64,000 nucleotides of DNA from Ureaplasma sp. ES3154-GEN (GTDB lineage: Bacteria > Bacillota_I > Bacilli_A > Mycoplasmatales > Mycoplasmoidaceae). Within the stretch, counting starts at the first letter, position 1, and every line of letters starts with the position of its first letter. The DNA lies in the NCBI RefSeq assembly GCF_025780075.1, contig NZ_JAOXHM010000002.1, forward strand, positions 1 through 64,000. The letters are read 5' to 3'. A model generated the notes under the pieces. It had not been told where the DNA came from and did no database searches. It worked only from the letters and a program-made list of their open reading frames with translations. Positions 32,605-43,895 of this stretch are shown here, piece by piece. A program made the position numbers and the translations under genes.

Positions 32605-33849
32605 ATGACTAATCTCGAAATTAGAAATTTCAAAAATCAGAACAAATTATTGTATTTCAATAGATTTCGGTTTGCTTTATTCGAGTTTACAGATATGCAA
32701 GCTTATGCTAAAATTATGAACCTTCGTTCGGCCATAGCTTTTATTTACCAATTATGTTTAATGATTATGGTTGTTTGTTCTGCTACCATAATCATTTATA
32801 ATCAAGCAGAGTTGAACAAAAATGCAGCTGAAACTTTAAATTTAGTACACCATCGTTTTATTAAAAACTATTTTTTAGCTTTCTATATTATTAACTATAT
32901 TTTTTTATTTGATTACTTTTTACGTTGGATATATGCGGATTATTCACAGTATAAATGAAGCCGTCTAAAAGCTTTTTTATTATTTCCGTTTAGATTCACA
33001 AGTTTTCTTGATTTTGGATCATTTTTAATTGTGATTATTATTTATCATACAGGCTTAGAGCAAATGATAATGCATCCACAATTTAATACAGATCCTAGTT
33101 TATTTAAGGATTTTGTAAATAATGTTGTGTTTATGGATCTTTTTCCCGCAGCCATTTTGTTTAAAATTTTAGGCTTGCATAAAAAAATTATTAATAACAC
33201 AGTACTAGCTTCTGAAATAAATGTTTTTGGAGAGGTAATTAAACGTCGTTGACGAATTTTGCTATCTTCAATTATTGTAATCTTGGTATTTGCTTTTGTT
33301 TTAAGTTTTATTATTTTACGAGTTGAACAAGATTATTATCAACAACATAATATTAATCTTGATAGTGATAAATATAAATTCAAAACGCTAGGCGATTCGC
33401 TATGATTTGCTGTGGGTACAATTACCACAATTGCTTATGGTGACTTGGCGCCTGTGAGTGAACAAGGTCGTTTTTTCGCATCATTGATGGGAATTATTGG
33501 GGTAACATATTACGGGTTTTTAACGTCTTTATTTGCATCAGGAATTATTTCGGTTTTGAATGAATCTGCGCGTGCAAGAACCAACACAAAACTTTTACAA
33601 TTTCAATCAGAAAATGAACGCTTACTAAATGATTTTTCTGAAAAAATTATTGATGAATTTAAAAAATATAAAAATCAAGATAAAGATGATGAAGAAAGCG
33701 TTAAACAAGATATTCAGAAAGAGCGAATGATTATGTTTAACCAACGAACAGCTCGGAAGAATCCTAAATTGTTAAAGGGATTAGTTGATGACTTTGCTAA
33801 GAAAAAAAGTCAAATTAATTGAATTTTAAGAAAACCAAGTAAACGATAA
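32605..33849 (+). CDS. Voltage-gated-type potassium channel
   Basis: 414 aa. The pore has the selectivity filter 'TTIAYGDL' (usual TTVGYGDx; Val-Gly is Ile-Ala here) with the pore helix 'LGDSLWFAVGTI'. About six membrane spans: TM1 and TM2 in the first 115 residues, TM3/TM4 at about 130-195, TM5 at about 215-240, then pore and TM6 ('FASLMGIIGVTYYGFLTSLF'). The TM4 region lacks the regular arginines of voltage sensors. A charged coiled-coil tail (about 325-400) is cytoplasmic. K+ selectivity is expected, though the Gly-to-Ala filter change is unusual. Confidence 0.85.
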
Positions 33850-33863
33850 TCAATAGGTGTGTT

Positions 33864-35873
33864 ATGAAGGAAGACATTAGACAACGAATCAATGATTTAC
33901 GTCAATCTTTAAATCAATGAAACTACGAATATTATGCTTTAAGCAACCCCAGTGTACCTGACCATGTGTATGATCAAGCTATGCAGGAATTAATTGCACT
34001 TGAGACAAGCAATCCTGAGTTTAAAACTGCTGATTCGCCTAGTATTCGGGTTGGTGGGTTTGTTTTAGATAAATTTAACAAAGTTAAACATCAAACCCCA
34101 ATGTTATCACTTGCAAACGCTTTTAATGAGAACGATTTAAATAAATTTGTTTCAGATTTGGGTGAATATAAAAACCAAATTAATGGTTTAGTTGTCGAAC
34201 CAAAAATTGATGGTCTATCAATTAGCGTAATTTATGAAAATTCAACACTTGTCCAAGCGTTAACGCGGGGTGATGGGCAAGTGGGAGAAGATGTAACTCA
34301 TAACGTCAAAATGATCAAGGATATTCCTTGGTACATTGGTGATGAGTACAAAAATACGCGAATTGAAGTACGCGGAGAAGTTTTTATGAGTAATGAGGAT
34401 TTTACGCGTTTAAATGATGGTTTGGATGAACAAAACAAGCGATTTGCAAACCCTAGAAATGCAGCTAGCGGAACTCTGCGAAGCTTAGATAATAAAGTTG
34501 TTGCAGAACGAAATTTGCAATCATATATGTATTACGTAGTTAACGCCAACGCTATTGGTTTGTTCAGCCAGGAAGATACACTTGCATGGCTGAAGCAACA
34601 AAATTTTCATACCAACGAATTGATTAAAACCGTTAAGAATATTAACCAGGTAATGAGTGTTATTGAAAACGTGGGTGATATTCGGTATGATTTACCTTAT
34701 CAGATTGATGGTATTGTTATTAAAGTTAACAACTATAATCTTTACAATGATATTGGATATACATCAAAATTTCCGAAATGAGCAATTGCTTACAAATTTC
34801 CTGCAATAATTAAATCAACCAAACTAAAAGATATTATTATAGATGTGGGACGAACTGGAAAAATTACTTATACAGGATTGCTTGAACCCATTGAGCTTCA
34901 AGGCTCTATCATTGAGTATGTTGCTTTGCATAATTATGATTTTATTAAAGATAAAGATATTCGCATTAATGACGTAATTACATTATATAAAGCAGGCGAT
35001 GTAATTCCGTATGTTGACGAAGTAATTCTTAAAGAACGGAAGGAAGATGCTTGTATTTTTGCACAACCAACAAATTGTCCATCATGTAATTCTATACTAG
35101 TTAGAAATGATGAAGAAGTTGATTGGTATTGTTCACAACCTAATAGTTGTATTCAAGTCCAGATTGCAAAAATTATCTATTTTGTTTCTCGTAATGCAAT
35201 GAATATAGATGGCTTACGGGATAAAATTATTAAGAAATTTTACGAACATAAATTAATTAATGATGTAAGTGATTTGTATCGTTTGAAGGATTATGAGCAA
35301 ATAATTTATGGTTTAGACCTAAAAATTAAGGAAAAAAGTTTTAATAACATAATTACAAATATTGAGAAATCGAAAAAAAATTCATTTGAACGTTTGATTA
35401 CTGGTTTAGGAATTCGGTTTGTAGGTCATACTTTAGCTAAAAAACTTGCTCAAAATTTTGGTAATTTAGATTTATTAATGTCCGCAGATTTTGAACATTT
35501 AACGCAAGTTGATTTGTGCGGGGAAAAAGCGGCAAATTCATTATTAGATTTTTTTGCTAATCATGATAATAAAATCTTGATTAATAAATTAATTAGTTAT
35601 GGAATCAATGTTACATATATTTCTGATATTGATTTAAATGCTTATGCAAAAAAGGATGAATATAAAAATAAAACTTTTGTTATTACAGGAACATTTGATC
35701 AGCCGCGTAATGAGATTAAAAATATTTTAGAAAACGTTTATCAAATTAAAGTCGCGGGGAATATAAGCGCGAAAACAGATTATCTTTTATGTGGCCAAAA
35801 CGCAGGCAGTAAAAAAACAAAAGCAGAAAGTTTAGGAGTCAAAATAATTAGTAATGAGTTTTGAAAAAAATAA
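33864..35873 (+). CDS. ligA: NAD-dependent DNA ligase
   Basis: 669 aa, full family length. Seals nicks in DNA. Adenylation motif 'EPKIDGLSISV' with the active Lys at 114, then the OB fold ('VGRTGKITYTGLLEPIELQG'), four-Cys zinc finger ('CPSC...CSQPNSC'), HhH repeats ('LGIRFVGHTLAKKLAQNFG') and C-terminal BRCT ('NKTFVITGTF'). The final Trp-Lys-Lys before TAA uses TGA. The ATG at 33864 has 'ataggtg' upstream. Its 3' end overlaps the next gene by 20 bases. Confidence 0.95.
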
Positions 35874-36552
35874 GTCATATACAAGCGTAAATAAAATTAT
35901 TTATGACTTTGCTTTAAGTGCAGTGATGTTAGCAATGTTTTTGTTAATTAACTTCTTATCTTCATTTTTAAAATTTAATTTTCTAGTTTTTGATTTTGCG
36001 ATGGTTAGTGTATTAGTTCTTGCGTATCGTGTACGAATCCGATATGTTTATTTAGTTACAGTTTTGGGAAGTTTATTTAACTTTTTTTACTCATCAGCAA
36101 GTTGAATTGGTGTTATGATTGTAAGTGTTAATAATTTAATCTTTATCAGTTGATGTTTATTGTTTATTAGAGTTATTTTTAAAAAATTCTTTCATTTGAA
36201 ACGTTTTTTATTAATTAATGTTTTGCTAAGTGCCCTAATTACTTCTTTAATTAGTGTTTTATTAAATATAACATTATTTACACCACTATATTGATACACA
36301 TATCAATTAGTGCGCACGATGAATTTTGTGCAAATTGCTAATAATTATCAACCTAACCCTTATTTATTGAATGCGCCAAATTATTACGCTGGAAACTTTG
36401 CATTATATTTGCCTTTTAACTTATTAAAATATTTAGGAGTTATCATATTAGCAATGTTGTTCGTCCGTTTAATCGTTTACAAACCGCGAGTTATGAAGCA
36501 GACACAAAAACAAGATAAGCGTTTCAGTTTTAACTACTATCATAAACCTTAA
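35854..36552 (+). CDS. Multispan membrane protein, possible ECF S-component type
   Basis: 232 aa with about five or six hydrophobic segments and a basic C-terminal tail ('KPRVMKQTQKQDKRF'). Helical layout and length are like the substrate-binding S components of ECF vitamin transporters and the MPN527-type proteins of mollicutes, but no diagnostic motif was found. Overlaps ligA by 20 bases and reads through three TGA-Trp codons. Confidence 0.7.
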
Positions 36553-36584
36553 AAAGCCTTTGGATAATATCCTATGGTTTTTTA
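36549..36584 (+). terminator. Weak terminator-like hairpin
   Basis: Interrupted arms (aaaaagcc, ggata / tatcc, ggttttt) ending in T6, just after the stop of the membrane protein. Confidence 0.5.
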
Positions 36585-36627
36585 AATATGTCAAATATAT
36601 TACAATTAAATAAGACGGTGATAAAAA

Positions 36628-37296
36628 ATGAATAATTATAATAAGTATATCGACCATACATTGCTAGTCAATACAGCTAGTTTTGATGATATTAATAATT
36701 TGGTAAATGAGGCTATTGAATACGGTTTTTTTAGCGTTTGTATTCAACCATTTTTTGTAAAATATGCAAAACACCTTTTGCTAGATGAAGATGTAAAAAT
36801 TACAACAGTTGTTGGGTTCCCCCTAGGAATGAATACGATTGGAGCCAAGATTTTTGAAGCCCAAAAAGCGATTGCAGATGGTGCTGATGAAATCGATATG
36901 GTAATTAATATTAATGAGTTACGAAACAAGAATTTTGAGTACTGTTTATGAGAAATTAATGAAGTTAAAAAAGCGATTGGAAACCATATTTTAAAGGTAA
37001 TTGTTGAAACAGCTGTTTTAGATGAAGAGACAAAAATCTTTGCGGCTAATTTAATTTTAGCTTCTGATGCTGATTTTATTAAAACTTCTACAGGGTTTGC
37101 AAGCCAAGGCGCTGTATTAGAAGATATTGTATTATGAAAAGATATCTTAAAGGACAATAAACAAATCAAAGCAGCTGGTGGTGTGAAAAATTTTGATGAT
37201 TTAATTCGCTTTATCGAGGCAGGCGCAAGTAGAATTGGAACTTCATCAGCTATTAAGATCTTTAAAAACGCAAAGATAGGCGAAAGTGATTATTAA
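36628..37296 (+). CDS. deoC: Deoxyribose-phosphate aldolase
   Basis: 222 aa. Cleaves 2-deoxyribose 5-phosphate into glyceraldehyde 3-phosphate and acetaldehyde. 'YIDHTLL' start motif, 'VGFPLGMNT', 'GADEIDMVININELRNKNF', 'KVIVETAVLDEE', Schiff-base Lys in 'DADFIKTSTGFASQGA', 'IKAAGGVKNFDD' phosphate site. Normal length, two TGA-Trp. SD 'gacggtg' upstream is weak. The stop overlaps the MATE ATG (TAATG), so both are co-translated. Confidence 0.95.
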
Positions 37297-38828
37297 TGTT
37301 TAACTATTCGCTTAATGATCAAAAAAATAATAATTTTTGACAAAAACATTTTGGAAATAAGGAATTTATAAAAATCGTTTCCAAATTGTTTTTTCCTGCT
37401 GTTTTAAATTTTGTTGTTTTAACGATTGTTCCTGTTATTGACTCATTTTTATTAGCTAGTTTTAATGTTGGAGGACACGGAATAGAAGCAAAAACAGCTG
37501 CAATTTTGGCTGTGGAAGTTATGTTTTTACCAATTATTCTAATGACCGCAATTACATCAATGGGAGCTACACTAGGGGCTCAGTATTATGGTCGCAAGGA
37601 CTATATGCGTTTTAAGGAAACAATGAATTTTTCATTGTTTATTGGTTTAATTACAGCGACTTTAATTGCAATTATTGCGGTTATTATTCCTGAACATTTA
37701 ATTGGTATTTTTAGTGGTTCTGAATTAAAAGAAAACGGGAATCAAAATGATATTGAATCGTTTGCTTTAACCAATAAATTGGCTGCAGATTATTTACGAA
37801 TCAGTGCTTTTACACTCTTACCATTTATCATTAGTTTTACATATGCAACCGGGATTCGACAAGATAAATCAACAATATGACCGTTAATTTCTGCAATTGT
37901 TGCACTAGGTACAAATATTGTTTTGGATCTTGTTTTGGTTAAGGTTTTTCAAAACAATCTATATAGTGCAACTATTTCGGTTGCTGCTGCAACTTTGTTT
38001 GCTCGATGGGTAAACGCTATCTTTTTGGTGATATTAAGTCTTTTTAAAAAGGATCGGCCATATTATATTTTCAATCACATGTTTATTAGCCGTTTGATTT
38101 TTAGACAAGCAATTAAAGTAGGATGACAAATTGTTATCAACGAGTTTTTATTTGCACTAGGTACAACTATTATTATTGGTTTTATGTTGAATTATTACAG
38201 TGACCAAAGGCATGCAATTGCAACAGTTTCATTGCTGATACAATTTGTTGCATTAATGTGGCCTGGTTCAGCAGCAGTAACATCTGTAGTTGTGACTGCG
38301 GAACTCGGTGCTCAACGGAACGAATTAGCAAAGCAAAATGCAAAACGTTTAATCAATTGAAGTTATATTATTGCAGCAATTTTAAGTATTATTATTTTGA
38401 TTTTATCAACATTTATAAACCAATGATTGAACCCACCAGCAAATGACAGTTTAGAAGAACAATTAAAATCACAGGCAATTGTGCAAACTGCAACTTATTT
38501 GGAATACACACTGCTGATTAAGGTGATGTTTGAATTTCCGTTTGCCTTTATGTATTCAGCAATTCGTGGTGGGGGAAGCAAATTCCTATTGATTATGGAT
38601 ATTCTTTCAGTTACGATTTGGATGATAATTATTGGTTTAATGACAACAGTTAATGTTGATCCGAATAACAAATACAATATTTATGGAATGTTTGTGATTA
38701 TGTATTGTGAAAACATTTTTAAATATCTTCTGGGTTGGATCATATTCTTAAAAACAAAATGAAATAAAACAGTTATTTTAGAAGACAAAGAAAGGGGTGT
38801 TATTAATGGGAATCAAAACAAAATTTAG
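37296..38828 (+). CDS. MATE-family efflux transporter
   Basis: 510 aa with about twelve membrane segments in two repeats. 'FFPAVLNFVVLTIVPVIDSF' and 'TSMGATLGAQYYGRKDYMRF' match the MATE/DinF repeat start and the 'GQ/AxYGxxxxxxa' loop; the second repeat has 'AELGAQRNELAKQNAKRLIN'. Likely a Na+ or H+ antiporter for cationic compounds. Starts on the TAATG overlap with deoC; the last 23 bases overlap the DEAD-box gene. Many TGA-Trp. Confidence 0.85.
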
Positions 38829-40161
38829 AAATTTACAACCATGAATCGATGATGTTTTAGAACAAATAAAAATTAAGACACCAACGCAAATTCAAAAAGA
38901 TACTTTTGGATACTTGAACAAGGGAAAAAATTTAGTTGGAATTGCAGAAACAGGAACTGGAAAAACATTAGCTTTTAGTTTACCTATTTTAAACAATTTA
39001 GATTTTAGTATTGGCTTACAAGCGTTAATTATTGTGCCAACCAAAGAGTTAGCAATGCAAATTAATCATGCTTTGTCACCCTTTAGTGACTATAACAAAC
39101 ACTTGTTTATTAAAGCATTAATTGGTGGTGTTGATCTTGATAAACAAATCAATAAAGATTGAAATAAAAACCAAATTATTATTGCAACACCAAATCGATT
39201 AAAATACTTTTTAGAAAATAATTATTTGGATTTACGTAATCTAAAGACATTAGTTTTTGATGAAGCAGATATGTTGATGGAACACGGATTTGTCAACGAT
39301 CTTGGTTACGTGATGGAACGTGTGAACAAGTTTGATGTCCAAAAAATTAGTTTTTCAGCAACAATTAATGAGATGTTATCAATTCAAATTAAAAAGTATT
39401 TTGGAGATACAAAGATTGTTAATAGCGCAACAAATATCTACACGAACAAAAATATTAAACACATCATTGTGCACAACCATGATAAAGATCACTCATTAGC
39501 AACAATTATGCGCACAATTGATCCGTATTTATGTTTGATTTTTTGCAACACCAAGAAACAAGTAGAACAATTATACAAAAAACTTTTACAACAAGGCTAT
39601 AACGTTGGTATGTTCCATGGGGATTTGCAAAAGCGTGATCGAAACAGCGCTTACAAAAAAATGAAAGATCTGCAATTTCAATACGTGGTGGCATCCGATT
39701 TAGCAAGTCGGGGACTTGACATTGATGGAGCCAGTCATGTTATTAGTTACGATTTACCAACTGAGAGTGAGTTTTATGTTCACCGTGCCGGTCGTGCCGG
39801 TCGAGGAAAATATACAGGGGAGTCATATGTTTTGTATGACAACCGGCAAACATCGAGCGAACTTTTAAAACTTGTGAAAAAAGGAATCGACTTTGCACAT
39901 AAACGGATTCGTAACAATGAATTAGTGAATTTTAAATACACATGAAAGAAAAATAAACCACCAGTTGATTTTAAAACAAATATCGAAATCAAACAAGCAA
40001 TTTTACAGGCGGATAAAAAAGTTAAACCTGGTTACAAAAAGAAATTAAAGACTGTAATTGCAAAAATTCAACAAAAAAATAAACGTGCTCATATTGAGAA
40101 AAAAATGAATGCCCACCGAATTCGAGGCTATAAAATGAAAAATTCACAACAAGAAAAATAA
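38806..40161 (+). CDS. DEAD-box RNA helicase
   Basis: 451 aa. Q motif region 'KIKTPTQIQKDTF', motif I 'AETGTGKT', motif Ia 'VPTKELAMQ', Ib 'ATPNRL', II 'DEAD', III 'SAT', IV-V 'YVVASDLASRGLDID', VI 'HRAGRAGRGK'. The C-terminal 100 residues are basic (RNA-binding tail). Probable role in mRNA turnover or ribosome assembly. SD 'aaagggg' before ATG 38806, inside the MATE gene end. Confidence 0.94.
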
Positions 40162-40167
40162 TTTATT

Positions 40168-40211
40168 AAAAAATATCTATTAACATTATAACACGCTAAT
40201 AGATATTTTTT
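40168..40211 (+). terminator. Terminator after the DEAD-box gene
   Basis: 15-bp perfect stem (arms aaaaaatatctatta and taatagatatttttt) with a 14-base loop; the right arm is the U-run. Confidence 0.88.
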
Positions 40212-40292
40212 AATACTAGTGACCACCAAGAAAATAAAAAAATTATGTAGTAAAATTTACGTTGATAGGATTTAACAAGTTAGGAAAAATAT

Positions 40293-40985
40293 ATGGAAAT
40301 TAGAATTGATTTACACACACATACTACTGATTCAAACCCGTTTGGTTCAAAGGTTACTAATACTGATGATAATGAAATAATGAATGTTTTAAAATACCAT
40401 AAAATCGACATTGTGTGTTTTTCAGATCATTATGATCTAAATATTAAAAAATATGAGCAGCGGGTGTTGTTAGGAAAACAATACAAACCAGAAATTATTG
40501 TGTGACCTGGAATTGAAGTGGATATTACTTCGTTAAATAAAAACAAAAAAGCACAAGTTGTGATTGTATTTGATCCTCATCAGGACATCCAGGAGATTAG
40601 GAAATTTTGTCGTAATAATTTTAAACCATGAAAGAATCAATATTTTAAAAGTATTACATACAAACAATTGGTTGAGAAACTAGCAGATTTTAATTGCTTA
40701 ATTATTCCTCATGTAGGAAAAGCGCGAGATGAGGTTAGTGTGGAGGATTTAATAGGGGTCAGGGTAGATGCATTAGACACCATTGATTTAGACCATAAAA
40801 ATGTTTTAAAAATGCGTAAAAAAGGGATTTTAGCACCAGAAGTTTATTTTAGCGACACTCACGACTGAAATAATTATCCTCAACATAGTTATTACTACAC
40901 GAAATTAGAAGTTGAAGATTGTAGCTTTAATAGTGTAAAAAAAGCCATTACTGCTAATAAAATTAACCCTATCAATAAGATATAG
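40293..40985 (+). CDS. PHP-domain phosphoesterase, TrlF-like N-terminal half
   Basis: 230 aa. Metal-binding PHP motifs: 'DLHTHTT' (motif I H-x-H), 'CFSDHYDL' (motif II D-H), 'IIPHVGKARDE' (motif III H), 'YFSDTHDW' (motif IV D-x-H). The 'H-T-T-D-S-N-P-F-G-S-K' continuation and the order of motifs resemble the PHP half of TrlF-type PHP-ATPase proteins. It is followed after 15 bases by the ATPase and then by a small protein. Probable nuclease or phosphoesterase acting with them. Two TGA-Trp codons. Confidence 0.82.
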
Positions 40986-41000
40986 GAGATGAAAAAATAA

Positions 41001-42686
41001 ATGATTAATAATATTGTTTTTATTAATAAAAAAACAAGTGAAACATACCAACTTGATTTTTCCCCAAATCTAAATATTATTTTAGGAAAAAAAGGTTCAG
41101 GAAAAAGCTCCTTGTTATTAATAATTGCGTTAGCGATTGCTCGCCAAAATGTTAAGAGCCCTGATTTAACATCTTTTTATAATTATTTAGGTTGGGAAGT
41201 TAAGAGTATTAGTTATGATGGACAGGTATTTGATAATTCAAGTCATAGAGAAATTAATTATAAATCAAATGAAAAAGAACTCATTTATAACGATTTGCAA
41301 AAAGTAATTCCAGGTTATATAACCCAGGATGATAAACGAAAAATATCATTAGATAGCACAGATCTTGTTCAAAAAGAGAAGAAAAATGTTATTAAGAAAC
41401 TAGTTGATAAAATTAACAGAAACAATCCGTTAGATAATGTTTTTAAAGTTTTTAAAGAACTACAAGATGCAATTAGCGAATATCAAAGTTTAGAAAACGA
41501 AAGTGTGAATTTTACATCCTTTTTTCAAACTAAGAAAAGTTTAAAAGATTTACAAAGTAATACAACTAATTTTTACGACGAAATTAAATATGATAGTCGT
41601 GATATTGTAAAAAAAATAGATAATGATATAAAAATGCTTGAAGATAAATACACAAATGCTCTAAAAAATTTTCAAAATGATTTTGATAGTTTTCAAACTT
41701 TTGTGGACAAATTAAATACTTTGGAAAATCAAACATATAAACTAGTTGATGAATCAACGATTATTAGCTTAAAAGAAAATCAACATGCCATTGATGAATT
41801 GTTAAGAAACCAATGTTCTTTATTAGAAAAAACAACAGAGAGATTAACAAAACATAAAAAAATATATCGTATTTTCGAAAACACCTTAAAAGAAAAAAAA
41901 GGAGAAATTAATCAACAACGTTCTTTAGAACGCCAAATTTTTGATGACTTCAAAGATGTTAAAAATTATTTTACAAAAACGATTAGTATTTTAAATAATA
42001 TTCGTGCTAAATATAAAGAAATTATTGATAAACCAATTAATATTGATTGAGATTTTAGTGAATATTACAAAACGAACCATAACTTAACATTTCGGTTGAA
42101 ACCTTTTGTTATTGATACAGATTCCGAAGGTGATATTTTAAAAAATAACATTATTAAAAAATGTATTTGTGATACAAAACATAATTATCTAGACTTAAAT
42201 AAAATTAAAATAGATGAATCAAAATGAAAAGGTGTAATTAAAGAACTGATTGAAGACAAAGTTGAATTATACGCTGGTGATAAACGATACAAAGATATGT
42301 CTAATGGAGAAAAAACGCTTTTCGGAGTTTTATATGCGATTAAAAGTGTTACTTATGATGTTCAAAACCACAACTATTTATTATTAGATCAAATTGAAGA
42401 TAACTTAGATTCCCAAACTGTATTAAATGATCTATTGCCTGAAATTAAAAAACAAAGCGAAAATAATAAACAAATTTTTTTAATTACCCACAACGCGAAT
42501 TTGGGAATTTTATTAGAGGGAAAAGTTATCTCAACAGATATCCACGCAGAAAATATTAGTGACAAATTCAAAAACAACGATGAGGTTATAAACGGGGAAA
42601 ATGCCCAGTCTACTTATCTAGAGGGTTCATATGAAACTCTAAAAAAACGAAATATGATTTTATCTCAAAAAACAAAACGGAACTAG
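41001..42686 (+). CDS. ABC/SMC-like ATPase, TrlF-like C-terminal half
   Basis: 561 aa. P-loop 'NLNIILGKKGSGKSSLLLII' near residues 27-46, a long coiled-coil middle (about 140-340), signature 'YKDMSNGEKTLFGVLYAI', Walker B 'YLLLDQIEDNLDSQ' and His switch 'IFLITHNANLGILL'. The Walker B form D-Q-x-E-D-N-L-D and T-H-N-A-N are typical of RecF-like ATPases in TrlF and related defence proteins. SD 'aggag' precedes ATG 41001. Two TGA-Trp. Action with the upstream PHP protein is inferred from fused homologues. Confidence 0.82.
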
Positions 42687-42697
42687 GAGTATAAAAT

Positions 42698-43012
42698 ATG
42701 ATAACAATTGACTTCAATAAAGAAAATAACAGTATTACTATTAGTTATGACAAATTACGTAAAAATAACAAAGGAAAACATATAGCTGTTAGGATCGACA
42801 ATCCTAGTGAGCAATGAAACCCAACAAATATCAGCAATTTTTTATCTTTAATTGTAGATACAGAAGAAGCAAGTGTTCCTGATGAAGAAAATAAATTGGA
42901 TGTAAGGTTGACAGACGTTGCGAAATCAGCAATTGAAAACGAAAAAATTTATCCAATTGAATTTATTTTTGATTTATTCAAAACATTTGCAGATAAATAC
43001 AACAACAAATAA
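42698..43012 (+). CDS. Small protein of the PHP-ATPase cassette
   Basis: 104 aa, one TGA-Trp. No family recognised. Acidic, with a beta-rich start ('MITIDFNKENNSITISYDKL') and helical end ('IYPIEFIFDLFKTFADKYNN'). SD 'aggag' precedes ATG 42698, 11 bases after the ATPase stop, and a terminator follows at once, so it is the last gene of the cassette. Regulator, adaptor or antitoxin-like roles are all possible. Confidence 0.75.
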
Positions 43013-43015
43013 TGT

Positions 43016-43055
43016 AAAAAAACGAAGTGTTATACTAAAAAACACTTCGTTTTTT
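43016..43055 (+). terminator. Terminator of the PHP-ATPase cassette
   Basis: 15-bp stem (aaaaaacgaagtgtt / aacacttcgtttttt) with a 9-base loop. Confidence 0.88.
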
Positions 43056-43895
43056 GCGCAATAAAGCGCAATATAATAACACCTTTAGTAGATTGTTTAA
43101 AAAGTTTTTTAAGTACTAAAAATGTAAACAACAAAAGTTTAGTTACAAAATATAACTTTATTGATTAAAAACAAAAGCAATGCCTAAGTATCCCATAAAA
43201 ATAATTATTCGATTTTATTCTAGTAGTAAAGTTTCGTGTTAGAACATTCTATTTTAGTTTTAAAGACAAACCAGAAGGCAATATAACACAAAATCAATAA
43301 TAACAATGTTCTTGACTACAATACTATTAGTTCTAAAACACTTTTATACCTGTATGATTTTCTTGTATTATGCTACAACTTTTCATTGTTTAATGTTTAT
43401 TTTTCACCTTTGATATATTTTTAAATAAAGCAATATTTTTGTTTATTTATTTTGCAAATTGTTATAAAAAGACAAATAATTTTATTTTGATAGTATAGTT
43501 AAGAAAAGGTAAAAAAATTGTAAATTTACACAAAATAAATGCTAATAATTTCATTTTCTGTGTAAATTAATGAACGGTGTGCTATCATTAATTTTGTTTC
43601 AAATCATTTTTAAATACAAAACTTAAGTATTTAAAAATAAAAAATCAAATTAATATTGGCAGTAATATTAAAATTAGAAACCGCAATTTTCTAAATTGCT
43701 TTGTGGGTATTTTTGTTTGAATTTGAAATAGTATAATTGCCATTTTTTTAAAAAAACAAATATTCCAAACATTTTAATAAGTTATAAGCAAAAAGAAAAT
43801 ATTAAATCAAATTCTTTTTAGCAATACTTTATTGTTTGAAATACATTTTTTATATTAAAATTTTTAGATATTATAAAGGGAATAAATCAATATTT
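43056..43895. other. Gene-free, hairpin-rich region
   Basis: About 840 bases without a supported gene on either strand. It holds gcgc-aataaa-gcgc at about 43056-43069 and a run of inverted repeats at 43523-43694. Probable upstream flank of the transposase relic. Confidence 0.7.
43523..43694. repeat. Cluster of four inverted repeats
   Basis: aatttacaca 43523-43532 / tgtgtaaatt 43559-43568 (10 bp); aattaatga 43565-43573 / tcattaatt 43585-43593 (9 bp); tttttaaatac 43607-43617 / gtatttaaaaa 43627-43637 (11 bp); ttagaaa 43674-43680 / tttctaa 43688-43694 (7 bp). All arms are perfect. Confidence 0.6.
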
